This document shows positions 1-12,900 of a stretch of DNA of 64,000 bases, piece after piece. A program made the translations under genes and the position numbers. The DNA comes from Rhynochetos jubatus (Eukaryota; Chordata; Aves; Eurypygiformes; Rhynochetidae), in contig CM050650.1 of the NCBI GenBank assembly GCA_027574665.1, forward strand, positions 99,917,086-99,981,085, given 5' to 3'. Positions within the stretch are counted from its first letter, which is position 1. Each line of letters starts with the position of its first letter. Under the pieces are notes generated by a model. The model was not told the origin of the DNA. It searched no databases and was given only the letters and a program-made list of their open reading frames with translations.

Positions 1-2470
1 TTTCCAATTGATTTGTCTTTGGTCTTTATAAGTGCAACCACAATTTTATCGGAGATCCTTATTCTATAGGTCATGGTACAAATGTTCCAATTGTTGGAGT
101 ACATTTCAGCTTTTTAACATATTAATTGAAAGAAATTCTTTTCAAAGTGTTTGTTTTAAATACAAAGGAACTTTTAGGAGACAGTGCTATATATTTTATT
201 TGCCTCAAAACTGACCAGGTTGGCCTCCAACCAAAGGAATTTTGCACTTTTGTTGTCATTGTCAATTAAAAACATGCTACAATCCCATGTTTTCAAGAAT
301 ATCTCAGTCACGGTAGTCTGACACTGTTCTGTCAGTACAAGATGCTTCCCTTTCTGAACCGATCTTAATAAAGCATCAGTTAAATCATGTGCCTTGTTTC
401 TTAAAAGAGCCCTCTGAAAAGATTTGTCTTTCCGTTAGACCTGCAGAGCTCTCCCTCAATGTGTAAGTTGTAAAGAAGAAGAATGAAAACTGAGGATCTC
501 ATTGTTTGTTTTCCTCTATCTTATTTTCAAATACAGGAGGATCAGCTGCATTATCAGAGGCTGCACATATATGCGCACACATGCATACATACATATATAA
601 ACTTATACAAATACACATATATACATATATGTGTATGTATACATATTTTAGAGTGATGTAGTGCAAATTGGTTTCATCTCAACAATAAATTTATCCTCAG
701 AACTATTCAGCCCCTCTCACCACCCTTTAATGATATACCTTTACTTCAGTAATATTTCAGAAACTTTACAGATGAGGTGGAAAAAAACCCAGCTATCTGA
801 GAATTTCAACAAGGTGTTTGTTGTCTAACTTAATTTTGTGAAGCCATCTTGGGGCTTCCTTTGGACAGATCCACAGCAGAAACCAGAACACCTGCTTTTG
901 AGAGAACCAAGAAGTGGCTCCTGGGAGGCAGAGGAAAGGGGATTGATGGTGTAGAAACAAGCAGAAAGGTCAAAAGCAAGGGAAAAGGGAGGAGGCTGGG
1001 AGGCTGTCATGAAGATTCAACCAAAAAGAGATATGAAGTAACTCTGAGTCCCTGACCTCCTGCAGAGAGAGGCCAGGGTTGCCCATGAGAATAAAAAGGT
1101 ACATTCACATCTCATATGCTCTTGGTGCAAAACAGCAGTCCATTGATCCACTCAAAAAGTGAGATGTCTAACTTTTTTTTCTTCTTTCTTTTACTTTTTT
1201 TAACCTTTTTTGGATTTTTCAGTAGAAACTGATTTAAACTGGGAGGATATATTGACAGGCTGTCAACAAACTCAGAACTCAGGCAAATGCTTTGCTTCCA
1301 ACAAGTGAAGGGCTTGATCTCAAAACTCCCTCAGTATTTTTCAAAACAACGAAGTTAATAATTTGGTGGCAATTATTGACAAACATGAATTGCATTTATT
1401 TAAATGCTCATTTCTCTGCTTCTAGAAAGACTAAAATCTAATTTTAAAGTCATAAATTAAAAATAAAATCTGTTACAAAAAATGTAATTGTCATTCCCAT
1501 CTATATTGTTAAACTCATCAAAAAACTTGTGAAAATAATTATAAACATGTGTCTGGTAACCAAAAGAGGTCTCAGTAGTAAAAAAATCATTATTGTGTCA
1601 CAAATAGACTCACACTGCTATTATTGGTAGTAAGTTATGTTTTCTTATGTGAATTTCTAAAATAATATAGAAATTGTCCTTTAATGGAAGATGTTCTATT
1701 ACAATCCAAAGCCTACAGTATAGAATAGTTTCTTGAATTACATATGTTTATTTCAACACTGAAACTGTAATTTAGCTTCACTTTCATGACCTTGCCTGTA
1801 TCAGCAGAACTTTTTAATTTTTATATAATCTCTCTCAAGAGAAAATTGATCATGTGTAGCAAGTTGCTTCAACTCTCACTGCATGAATTATCTAGGGTGG
1901 TAACCACTATGGTCCTCGAGTTTAGATATGTAAAAGTATCAGGGAATTGGCCACTGAATATAGACTTCAAGAAGATTTGTGCCCTTCAAAGTCAAATAAA
2001 ACTGACACTGAATTTTGATACTGGGCGAACTTGCATTATGTGTTGGTTTATGTTTTCTTGACAGTCCTTTACAAAATCCTCAATACCTAATTTTCCTAAG
2101 TGCTTCTGGTAGGTTTTGTACCTGGTATTTAAAGCAGAAGCTGTACCTGTGACTGCAAATTGTGGAATGCATTATTTAAACGCGGCTAACTGCATAATTT
2201 AACAAATCCCACTTGCTAACATCCCAACAGCACATAACAAGAAACTGAAGTGTAAATGTTAGCGTTACTCCAAATTCACGTATGCAACAATCTGCAAAAC
2301 AACTCTCTTTTTTCCTTCTTCATTAATTGTTAAGAATATTTAACGCTTATCTAGTCCATGCTCTGGACAAAAGCAGATTAGGGAGCTCAGCACATTTGTG
2401 CTCGTCAACTCCACACAACCTACGTAAAAAAAGATAAAGCTAGCCTGCAAATGCTTAAACCCATTAAATG
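1..2470 (-). other. Probable MLIP 3' UTR and downstream sequence
   Basis: No coding potential is seen. If translation stops at 2471-2473, the 3' UTR begins here. Minus-strand AATAAA hexamers (TTTATT on plus) occur at 1747-1752, 1395-1400 and 195-200. The nearest would give a 3' UTR of roughly 0.7 kb, but none can be confirmed as used. Positions 566-651 hold an AT-rich CATA/TATG simple repeat. Confidence 0.4.
1747..1752 (-). terminator. Candidate MLIP poly(A) signal AATAAA
   Basis: First minus-strand AATAAA downstream of the putative stop at 2471, about 720 nt away. AT-rich sequence makes chance hexamers common, so this is only a candidate. Confidence 0.25.
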
Positions 2471-2536
2471 TCAACTGATTACCTGCGTAGAGCTGAGTGT
2501 TTCGTTTTCTGGAATAGGCACTATGGGATGACTGGG
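2471..2536 (-). CDS. MLIP: MLIP last coding exon with stop (window exon 12)
   Basis: As drawn, 66 bp: 21 codons and the stop TGA at 2471-2473, phase 0 at its start. The acceptor is a tandem NAGNAG (GGCTCAGCAG/CCC). Using the upstream AG would end the exon at 2539 and add one Gln. The translation is PSHPIVPIPENETLSSTQ followed by VIS and stop. Human ends LSHPMVAIPEHEALDSKEQ, so homology ends near the Gln codon (2483-2485). That codon is followed by GTAATC, a possible donor, so either the protein reads three residues further to TGA or it splices to an exon outside the window. The 15.1-kb intron before it is the longest in the window. Confidence 0.87.
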   Translation of the reverse strand, partial: PSHPIVPIPENETLSSTQVIS

Positions 2537-3684
2537 CTGCTGAGCCAAGATGTCACAGGTTGGAGAGAGCATGAGGTTAGAAAGAGGAAAAAGAATCCAT
2601 TAACAGTTCAATTTCTATACAAAATACCATGAAAGGTTAATAATGAAAGCCAATACCATCAGTTATCCAAAGGATAGTAAAGCAATGAGGTCCCATTTGT
2701 GTTCAACAGGCTCTGTTGAACAGGCTCACGCTTACTACTTGTCTGCATGAAAATCTATTTCAAGGTATGGCCTGTTTTGTGTTATATCATATTCCCATAA
2801 TTAAAAGAGTAAGAAAGGGATAAATCACTTTCCAATTTGAAAGAGGCATCTCAAGTAAAGATCACAGCAAAGGCACCTGCCTTCTAATACACTTAGTATG
2901 AGATAATGCACATGGAGTTATTTAAAACTGCAACTGTATTTCTGTCACTTTGGATACCTGTCTTCTTAAATCTCCTTTGAAAGAGCTCTCCTTAATCTTA
3001 AATTTCATAGACATAAATCATACAAACATTTAACTGAAAATTGCTGTATAGCAGTAATTAGTATGTGCAGAAAGGTGTTTTAGAGCTCTAATTTTCCATT
3101 GTTTTGAGTATTATATGACTTGCATCTGAGTAACGAGGTTTGATTGATGTGACTCAAGTGAAGAACCATACCAGCTTCAATGATTGTAGTTAGGATACAG
3201 GTAAATAGACAAGCTGCAACTTATAAAGGCAATGTTGAGATCCTAAGTTTATGAGGTTTTCCTATACAGTAACACAGAGATGTCCTCTTTAGAGCAAAGG
3301 TTGCTGAAAGTGTTGGCGTTTGGGTATTTTAGAATTGTAGGAAAACAAGATCAGAAGAAGCCTGCTGTTTTCTATGTATCAAAAGCATTATATTGTTTTG
3401 GTACTTAGATAAATAGTGAATTAACAAATGATGTGTTGCTTAAAAAAATATCACTCTTGCCCTAAGAAAATTAATTCTGAAACTGTGCTTTTTGAGAAGC
3501 AAAATTGATCTGCTGAACTGTCCCTATATACTGAAGTTGAATACACTTTCATTTTCTGCAATTACATTATGGATCTCCTAAGTATTGCTTTCTCTGTAAA
3601 CTTGCCCTGAGTCATTTTCAGGGAAATAGGAATCAACTCTAGCAACAACATCAGCAGTTATAGAAGCTTTGAACCATTTAGCTT

Positions 3685-3724
3685 CCCCCCCGCCACCCCC
3701 CCCACCCCCCCACCCCCCCACCCC
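3685..3724 (-). repeat. G-rich tract, G-quadruplex motif on MLIP sense strand
   Basis: Forty bases, C-rich on plus, made of runs of 4 to 9 C split by single A or GCCA interruptions. On the minus strand this gives at least four runs of four or more G with one-base spacers, a textbook G-quadruplex motif, within the intron RNA. An A8 run follows at 3725. Confidence 0.85.
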
Positions 3725-6078
3725 AAAAAAAATGAAAAGGCAGTATATATAATATATAACATATAATAGTGAATAACTTAAGGCAGTAAGTTAGCTTATT
3801 TATTCAGCAAATTTAGACAAGTGAATAATTTTAGGCATAGGAAGGGGTAAGGAGCCTAAATCCTCTCAGGGACACCATCCATCCCTCTACCACACACCTG
3901 GCTCCCAGTTTCAGCCAGCACCGCTGTCAGGGCAGCCCCCAGACCTTACACCACCCCACTGCTGCAGCACAGCTCTTCAAAGCAGACACGGGAGGAGTTT
4001 AATGGCCTACATGGGAGACAGAAGTCCCATTTCCAAACCCAGTATCCTGCAGCTACCAAGGGTGGGCAATCCTTGGTGATACACAGGTACAAAGTTCTTG
4101 CAACACCTGTGGCAACCTTATTTAATTGGAATAAACCCTAAAGTTGAGTTATCTTTTGCCCTAACAGAATATGGCATCTCTGTATTCCAGGCAAAGTAAG
4201 AATGGTCAATCACAAAGAGAAGAGAGCAAGTATTGATCATTTTCTGTTTACTTTTTGATGTGTAGCTAAATTGTCTGAGAAGTATTGTCCACTGCTTGCA
4301 AGAAAGAAAAGCTCCCTAGTCAGGTAGTGATCTGAGAACGCAATAGCTCCTTTTCTTATATTGCACAGAGAGACAATCTATGAAAAATGCACTTTTATTG
4401 TGTTATCTCATCCTGGCCTTTCTTGCTGGTATTCATTGCCTACCGTATTGACCCGAAATGCCTTTCTGAGTCATGATTCTGCCCTACCTTGTTCCTTGAG
4501 TATGAAGTCCCAAGTCCCTCCTTAGACCTGACAGAAACAATGATTTTTTTTTTTCCCCCAAGAAATATATTTACTTCCTTTATTTTGATACCATCCTCTT
4601 TTCAAACTAAAGAGTCAATATGTGTAACAGTCTCCATAGAGAGGGAAAATTATCCGCATTTTCTGGACAGACACTCTTAACATTGATTATTTGTACATGC
4701 TTAATTGAACGAACACAAGTGAGAGGCAAACAAGGACTTCATTGATTAATAATACAGGTTTACGACTTGGAGTTGTTGAACAACTTACAGTTCTCTGTTT
4801 CCACAAGGCTTTTCTGACATAAACTCCATGAAGTTATCACAGAAGGTTCTATACATTCTACTAGTCAGGTGTCTGAAGACCTGATAGTGCCATGATATGG
4901 GTTCTGGTTTTAAGGAAGTCACATAGGGATACATTTATAAAGAACCTTAAGTAGTACCTTAGACAATATGGAACACATAAGCCAAGTGCTATATCCTTTC
5001 TGCTGAAATAACAGTCTTGCAGGTCCCTGAAAGGACATCATTGGGTTTTTCCCTGAAATTGTACAGTTCTGCCAGCTGCAAAGGAGCTGAGTGCCTCGGC
5101 CTGGGTGACTTCACCCTAACCGGCTGGAGGCCTATTCCTTCTGCTATTTCCATCAAGTGCCAGTGTAATCTGAAATGTGTCAGCCTTGCTGTGGAAAAGG
5201 TGTTGTGCCTGCCCTCCCAGAGTTCAACCAAGAGGCTACAGTCTTATTCTTTCCTCACTGATGTTTCCTTATGACTATGATTTTTGTGTTCTTGAATGCA
5301 CACCACACCAGTCCCACAAGCCGGATGGAACGTGCTGCCCAGTGCACTTATTTTCTGTTGCTCCATGGGTAAGAACCAAACACTTTTGGAACAGAGAAAA
5401 GTTTGAATCTCTGCAGGGTAAAATGAACACTGTAATCAGGTCTCTCACTGTCTGGGCAAATACTGAAGGAGGGCATTGGCATCTCCATGTTGTCTTCGCT
5501 GCATGGTGGTCTGTCCAAGGTGTTTGGAGGACACTTAACAGGATAGGGAGCCTACCTGAGAAAACTCAGCCTTGTATGTGAATCATAGCACAACTTACAC
5601 TCCTAGGCACAGGGGAAAGAACCTCACGGAGCATGGTCATCCCTCTGCAAAGACAAGCTATCGACATCAGAGTACCAGAAAGTCAAGTTAAAAGTACCAG
5701 AAAGAAAAGTAGGCAGCATGAGGTGGGATTAACCCTTCTTTACTAGATTTTGATGATTACTGTTCCTCAGAGTCATATGGGAATGTGCCCGTGCCCACAA
5801 GATCTGAAGTGTGAAAGTAACTTGGACTATGTACTTTTTTCATCTCCAGGTGAAAGCAGCTGGCAAGAAGTCCTATTTTCTTCTACAAATGTAAAAGGAT
5901 GGCATTTGTTGATAGTGGAAGATGACAATATTGCTTTTAAACTTTCTATTATTGTTTACTCTGTCAGTCACAAAATTCTGCATTACTCTTACAAGGTTAC
6001 TTAATATTTCTTAACTTTTCCAGATGTCACTCGGTTTTCTACTAATGTCACATTTCCTTCATTATTTTTAAGAAGAGA

Positions 6079-6530
6079 TGTCATGGTTTAACCCCGGTCA
6101 GCCACTCACACACCTCTCAGTAGGATGGGAAGGAGAATTGGAGAAGACAAGAGAACTTGTGGGTTTAGATAAGAACAATTTAATAATTCAAAATAAATGA
6201 AACAAAATAATGGTATTAATAATACTAATAACAATAATACTAGTACTATTAATACTAATACTACTAATAATAATAGGTAATGGAAATAATACTACCATTA
6301 ATAATAATAATAATATGTAATGAAAATAATGGAAAATAAAACAAATTATACAACCACTCACTACCTGCTGACTGAAACCCATCCAGACCCCAAGCAATAA
6401 GAGCCAGAGAGAGTGCAAGCCAGCAGCATCAAACCCCAAGAGCCAGACGACAGAGCCCCAGTGAGTGAGAGAGCCCCCCTGACCCACTTCCCCCAGCTTA
6501 TATACTGAGCATGACATTTTATGAAACAAA
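6079..6530 (-). mobile_element. Truncated avian ERVL-like LTR
   Basis: The low-coordinate edge is the LTR 3' end (TGTCATGGTTTAACCCC on plus). The internal ATT-rich stretch at 6181-6320 is characteristic of this LTR family, and a TATATAAG box is present on the minus strand near 6497-6504. It matches the solo LTR at 35078-35732 in layout (ATTAAACTGTTCTTAT, the ATT-rich block, then the TATA region). Similarity fades just past the TATA box, so the LTR's 5' part is missing. No target duplication was found. Open frames over it are not genes. Confidence 0.75.
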
Positions 6531-9500
6531 ACGCATTTGTGGCTACAAAAATGAAGTCAGGAGAGCAGGATATCTTGACAATATATTTGCTGTATTTGCT
6601 GCGTGTAAGTTCAAAAGGAAAATGTATACCTGGCCTAAACAACCTCTTACAGACTGAGTCAAGGCTTAGAAAAGAGATGTTATATAACATCTTAGTTAGA
6701 CCTTTGTTCATTTAGCTCTGTAGAGTAATCAGTGAGACATATTTGCCTTTAAAAGGTCAGTTTATCTTTATCGTGCTATGAATCACAGCTGCCTCTGAAC
6801 TAATATACAGCTTTCTGAGGTTTCCTCAATCTAAGACCTTTTTCATAAACCTAAGTCACTCTCTAGAGGGTCTGCAACCTTTGCTAATTGAGACACTGGT
6901 TTAAAACTCTTTGGAACCTGTGAGAGAGATTGTACATAAGAAATACAATCATTTCAACTATAGTAACCAGAGAACATTCACCTATACAGTATTCTTTCAA
7001 ACTACTCCATTAAGTCTTTAATCCACTTTGAATATAAATTAGGTACTCTCTTATGAAATGTAGAGTCATTTCTTCACAATAGGAAAAAGTACTCTTTTCT
7101 CAAAGACTAAAAATTCTTATTTATACATGTATAACATGCGAACTTTTTTTACAGAAAAATTTTATAGACAAATACTTCTTCTGAGTTCAAAAATATGAAA
7201 TCTATGGTACCAATAAATGGTAGAACACCCACAGCAGCAGAGCAAGGACTACCTTCAAGTAAGGGAAGAGAAAATATATAATGTAAAGGAGCAATTTATA
7301 GGCATGATGTCTATAGTCTCTCTGAAATGACACAGCATAAAATCCATTTCAAAGATTCAGTCGGTTAAGTACCCAATCCTTCTGCAACTGTCACCTCTCT
7401 ATAAGAGGAAATGTAAAGTAGAAATGGTGATCACAACAGATTTATAATATGCCTTCAACCACCTATGCAATAGAACATCCTGACTGACTTGCAAATCATT
7501 ATTACGCACTTTTATAATTAAAGCAAAGATTTCAAAACTGTCTCCAGATACTGTTAAGCACTTGCACAAGAGGAACAACTCACACGCAGACATGGCAACC
7601 GACAGGTTGCCACAGGACACAGGTCGGAAGGGTGCCAGAGTCAGGTGAGACTGAAAGATTTATGTCTAAATGGCAGAGGCTGGAGGAGTTACAGGGCTTT
7701 GCAGTAGGGATTCCTTACCTCTGAAGCTCAAGGGAAGGAGATGTACACAAGCCCAACAGTGCACTGATTGTCCTTGGGCTGCCTTTTCCCAGGCCAAGTT
7801 CAATTTCTCAAACAGGGTTAGTGTATGATGGAATTGGCTGGGGATTTTCTGCCAAAATGATTTTGCAATGAAAAATACTAGCAACAGAAAAATGAATCTT
7901 TCTGCAAAACATTTTGATCTGTCTTACAAACTCTCACTAGTCATTTACAAAATTAAAATGAAGTGTTTAATCATAAGAAATCCCATCTGTAACCGGAATA
8001 TAGTGTGTCCTGACCTAGATGTTTCACTTTGGATCACTTCCATAAAATATTCAAATGTATCTCACTATCAGTGTGCTTTGTGGCAATCATGAGAAGTGCC
8101 TCTGTTTTCTGCTGTGGGCTAATCAAGCTCTGCAGTTCCTCACAGAGCGAATTTCACTATAGGTGATCATGGGAACTGCTGGCCAGCAGGAGTACCAGGC
8201 CCACAACGGACACTTGAGGCATGAGAAACACAACCTACACACCCATAGAGTAAGGCAGTAGAAGAGACAAACATCTTCTAATCACATGGATTAGAACGAT
8301 CTGGTTTTAGTTAGTTCATATAACCCAAATGGTGCATATTGATTTCTGGAGTATTTAAATTATTTCAAATTTTTATCTGTATTGGAAAGAAAATTTCAGA
8401 ATTTCCAACAACACAAGTATTTGAAATTTCCCTCAGCATTGACTGTGAACTATTTATGGACTCATGGAAATTGAGCCATTGCTTAGAAGAGAGGATGCTT
8501 CCCTGCCCCAGGAAGGGGCTCACTGCTCATTGACGGAAAACAGCCAAAGAACTTTAACTGCTTTCCAGGTGAGAGTGTAAAATTAAATGGATTTAATTTT
8601 CAGACCTGACATTCCCCCCACATATTTTCTTCCCAGATTAGCTGCAAAACTGAGAAGCCCGGTTTTCTGAGTAAGCTTCTCATGCAACAGAGATCTTTGA
8701 CCTTAGCTACTTTAAATCCAAGCCACAAACTTGGACTGAATTTTCAAGAGCATAAACATGCAACTGCTACCTACTATATTAAAATCTGTATTATCATATT
8801 CTTCTTATCATATACCTGCTGTCACTGATTAAGAATAAAAAAATGGTAGTACTATAATCTAGTTTATCATACATGACCTCTTCACCAAAGTTCAGAACAC
8901 TTTGCCAAAAAGAAAAAAAAACCCAAAACACTAATGCCTTGAAGTTCATAACATCTCTGTAAAACAGGTAAATACTGGCTTCTTTAATTCAAGCTCTAAG
9001 TACTTACTTGGAATTTCACCAAAACTAATTATATTTTATGCCTTTTTCTAATGTAACTGGAAGTGGAGTTAATTAAGGCCATATATCAGAGTACACATTA
9101 TCGTAATAACAGTTAAGTGAATTCTAATTGTGCCAATTTGTCCTCTAAAATGTAGAGTTTACCAAGGTTCATCAGCTCACTGTTTACTTTTCCTTCATAT
9201 CTCAGAAGAGTTTTTTATAATCTAAAAATGCAGCAGGAAATTGTCCTGTAAAATCTGTGTCCAGTGAGGTCTAAAATACAGACTTCTCTACAACTCTGAG
9301 TGTTTTTGAATAGTTTCCATTAATCATGTTTTTTTTTTCCTTCGGGCTATGTTTTCTCAGTGTCTTCAATACAAAGTGTACAAATACAATATTTGGTTTT
9401 CATGCAGGTTACATGCCCACCAAATCTTGTTTGATATTTTTCACTCAATAGCATATTTCTGCTTGTGTTTTTAATAACAGTCGTTACCTCTGAGTGCCTT

Positions 9501-11660
9501 GTATTCTTTGTAATTTTTTCTTTTGTTTTTATGACTATATTACAAGCAAAGACATATCCCTAAGTTGCAGTTCCCATTTGCTAAATCATTAATAATTTTT
9601 TAACATTCCCATTTTCCATGGTTTCAAATTCCCCTAGAAATGGAGAAGCACCCAATCCAAATCCAGTCATGGATCAGGAAACTAGCATCAGAAGCAGCCC
9701 TCAAGCTATGGCAAGCTTGCTTCCATCACCATGGGGCATGTCATAGAATCCCTTTCACAAACCAACAGAGACATTGGAAGGAGATGCTAGAGTGTTGTAG
9801 TATTTGGGCGTTGTGTTTCCTTTGGTTGTTCTCCTAGGATGCATGTTTACATATTAGTCTGAAGGTACAGAAGACTAAGACAAAGACATAAAGTTGTTCA
9901 CTAGGGCCAGAATTTCTATTATATTTGATTTTGTTTTATACATTAAAAACATCTGTCTGAAATCCACTGTGCAGAAGACTAGATCATCCTAGAAAGCTAG
10001 GCATAAGACGGAACTCAAGTTTTATGTTCTGTAGAGGCTTTTCTATGAATGTAAACAAAGTCTTTTAAAGCACTTTTTGATGCTTAAGACTGATTTAAGC
10101 TATACCAGCAGAGACAGACTGTATAAATGAGAAGGCAGAAGGCAACAGAAGTGGCTGTATGTTCCAAGAGAAGACCTGGACACCTGTGGGCACAGCGTTC
10201 ACTGGGAAGCACCTTTTCATTGCTAAGTATGCAAAGTGTTTCCTGGGGTTTGATGCTGCCATGTTCAAGAAAACAACCTCTTCCGTGCATGTTTTTTACA
10301 TGAACAGAAGTACACCAAAGAAATACCAGAGTCCTGCCACAAACAGCTTCTCCTAGTGGGAATAAGACAGCAAGGCTCTCAAAATTGCCTAACTACCCAG
10401 GGCAAAAGGAGCAACACAGCAATCAATTCCTTCTTTTCTTTTGGAAGAGCTGTCTTGGCAGGGATGGGTAGCAGAGTTCTTTCCAGGCACTGCCAGTCTT
10501 TAGACATCTCTATGTTAAGTGCATGCTGCTGTGTCTCCCGTTGAGCCTAAGCTACCTACATGTTCTATTGCTAATTTGATGGTTTTGAAGAAAGCGATTG
10601 ATTGCCAAGTTATGATCTTTCTGAAGTGCTTAGGACAAATGCCTTTCTTTAAAGATGAGCTGGGCAAGAACTCTAGAGGCATTTTCTGCAGGTTTTATTA
10701 AACCAAGTCCAATGTGATAGAAATGTCATCAAAGTATGTTATGATTAAAACAGCTCACTAAACCAAAGCAATGCCATAAAAGAATATACAAAGGAAACAC
10801 AACATTATAAAGCATTAATATTTTCCCAATGAGGAGGTCCAATGTGTAGCACAGCACTAATGAACTGGATTGTTTGCCTTTGATTTCTTCTTCTACACTA
10901 AAGCAATTTTTCTGGATCACAGATAGTAGAAGGTCGATCAACCACAACACACCTACACAAGCACAGCATTTAAATATCAAAGTTCAAAAGAGAGAAAGAA
11001 ACTCTCTTCTAGAAATAAAAGCAGCTGGGATGATGTCTGGGAGAAAAGTGCTTTTCCATGGCAACCTTGAAAGGCTGCTGTGTTCACAGAATGTCAATTC
11101 TCACTGTGTTACTATTAATCAAATACAAACTCCAATGAGTAAGAGATTGGATGGTGAGGTAAACACCACTGATTTCATTTAGAGAATAATAAAGATTCCC
11201 TTTAAATATTCTGCTTACCTGTGAGTCTGCAGACCTGCAAATGATTATGAAAGACTGACACTTCCAACACAACAACATTTAGTGATTTCAAGAAAACTCC
11301 ATTTAGCCACAGGGAAAGAATTAAATTGGCTTGAGCCCAAAGATGGACATTAAAGAAAACTTGTCCTCTGAAAACTTGGACCTTTGCTCTTATAAGTAAT
11401 GTCTGATCAGGTACAGAAATAGTAATTTTTTAACATTTCTCATACCTCTTGCAAAAACCTAGTTCCCTCTAATCCATTTTCAAGTCTGTGCTGCAAAATA
11501 TTTAACCGACAGGGAGATTTTCACAGGCAGGTACATGAATCGTGCTCAGCCTTTGCCAACAGAAGGAAAAGGCAGTTTGAAAGTCAATAGGGACTGAGAG
11601 GCTGTCAAAATTCAATGCTCTCTGTCCTGACAGATATTTACATCGATTGTGCCTCCATAT

Positions 11661-12115
11661 GAATCATAGAATCACAGAACAGCCCAGGTTGGAAGAGTCC
11701 AACCTTTTGTAGGAAAGGATTCTGAACATCTCCAGTGATGGGGCCTCCAGCACATCCCTGAGGAGGTTGTTCCAGTGATTGATTGTTCTCACTGCAAAAA
11801 AATTCTTTCACACAACAAGATGAAACCTCTCCCAGTGCAAGTTGTACCCGCTGTCCCTTGTCTTTTCCATGTGACTCTCTGTGAAGAGAGAGCCTCCATC
11901 CTCTTTGTAGCCCCCCACTTAAAGTACTGGGATACTGTGATGAGGTCCCCTCTCAGACTTTTCTTCTCCAGGAAGAAAGAACCTAACTCCTTGACTCTTC
12001 TCCTGTCCTCTGATCAAATTTGTGGCCCTTCTTTGGTCTTTCTCCAGTCTGTCTGCATCTTTTTTGAATTGCAGGTACCAGAACTGGACAGAGCACTCCA
12101 GGTGCAGAGTTGTGT
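11661..12115 (-). mobile_element. CR1 LINE 3' fragment
   Basis: On plus it reads antisense, starting GAATCATAGAATCACAGAAC and continuing with a weakened GGTTGGAA...CCAACC block. It then runs back into remnants of the ORF2 C-terminus: minus-strand frame 11919-12194 gives VQFWYLQFKKDADRLEKDQRR, broken further on. It is more diverged than the other avian copies here, so it is an older subfamily. The 5' end is approximate. Confidence 0.8.
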
Positions 12116-12618
12116 TCTTCCACCCTACACAATCCTCCATTAAAGGCTGGAAGGCTTTGGAGTTAACCAAAGAGCTAAATGTTACCTCAGGCACTCCATC
12201 ATTGCAATAGTTGCTCTCAAGTCCACTTTCCTGATCTGTTTTATTCCAATCAAAGGGAAAAGGAACTTTTTAATATACGCATAAAATTATTCAAGACTAA
12301 GAAGTGCAAATAAGAGCAGCAGTGCCTGGTGCCTGGGAGACAGAGTGGGGAAGATGAGGACAAGGGAGAAGACAAGGCCAATGAGAACAGGATCAGCTCA
12401 CTTGAATGGGCAACATTTTATTTCAGAAGCAGCCTGTGCACAGAAGAGAGGAGAGAGCCTTCTCTACTCTTATCCAAGCAGGACAGACACAATACCTTGG
12501 TTCCCCCTGCCTCCTCCCATCAAACTAAAACCACATTGTGAAGTGTTTTGGGGCACAACTTATGAATTTCAGCACTCTGAACAGCTATAATCTACAGAAC
12601 CTGCCAGGTCTATCGTTC

Positions 12619-12900
12619 AGCCTGTAGTGACAGGACAAGGGGTAACGGGTTTAGATTGAAAACAGGGAGATTTAGATTAGATATCAGGAAGAAATTCTTC
12701 ATGGAGAGGGTGGTGAGGCACTGGAACAGGTTGCCCAGAGAAGCTGTGGCTGCCCCATCCCTGGAAGTGTTCAAGGCCAGGCTGGATGAGGCTTGGAGCA
12801 ACCTGGTCTAGTGGAGGGTGTCCCTGCCCATGGCAGGGGATTGGAACTAGGTGGTCTTTAAGGTCCCTTCCAATCCAAACCATTCTATCATTCTATGATC
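12619..12900 (+). mobile_element. CR1 LINE 3' end, young type
   Basis: Typical avian CR1 terminal 280 bp: TAGTGACAGGACAAGGGGTAA, then the GRFRLDIRKKFF-like coding tail, TGGTCTAGTGGAGGGTGTCC, GGTCCCTTCCAATCCAAACC, and the ATTCTATCATTCTATGAT tail. It is 5'-truncated and antisense to MLIP. Confidence 0.92.

Noticed and set aside
32-214. Small open frame at the window edge
   Set aside because: AT-rich 60-codon frame with no homology, downstream of the MLIP stop and on the other strand.
5177-5581. 134-codon plus-strand frame
   Set aside because: No recognisable domain. It lies in intron sequence and shows no sign of splicing or conservation that I can judge.
6675-6690. 16-bp palindrome GATGTTATATAACATC
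   Set aside because: AT-rich, short and isolated. It is expected by chance in a 64-kb AT-rich window.
6188-6711. Minus-strand frames of 113 and 116 codons with repeated Ile/Ser
   Set aside because: Translation of the ATT-rich block of a truncated LTR.
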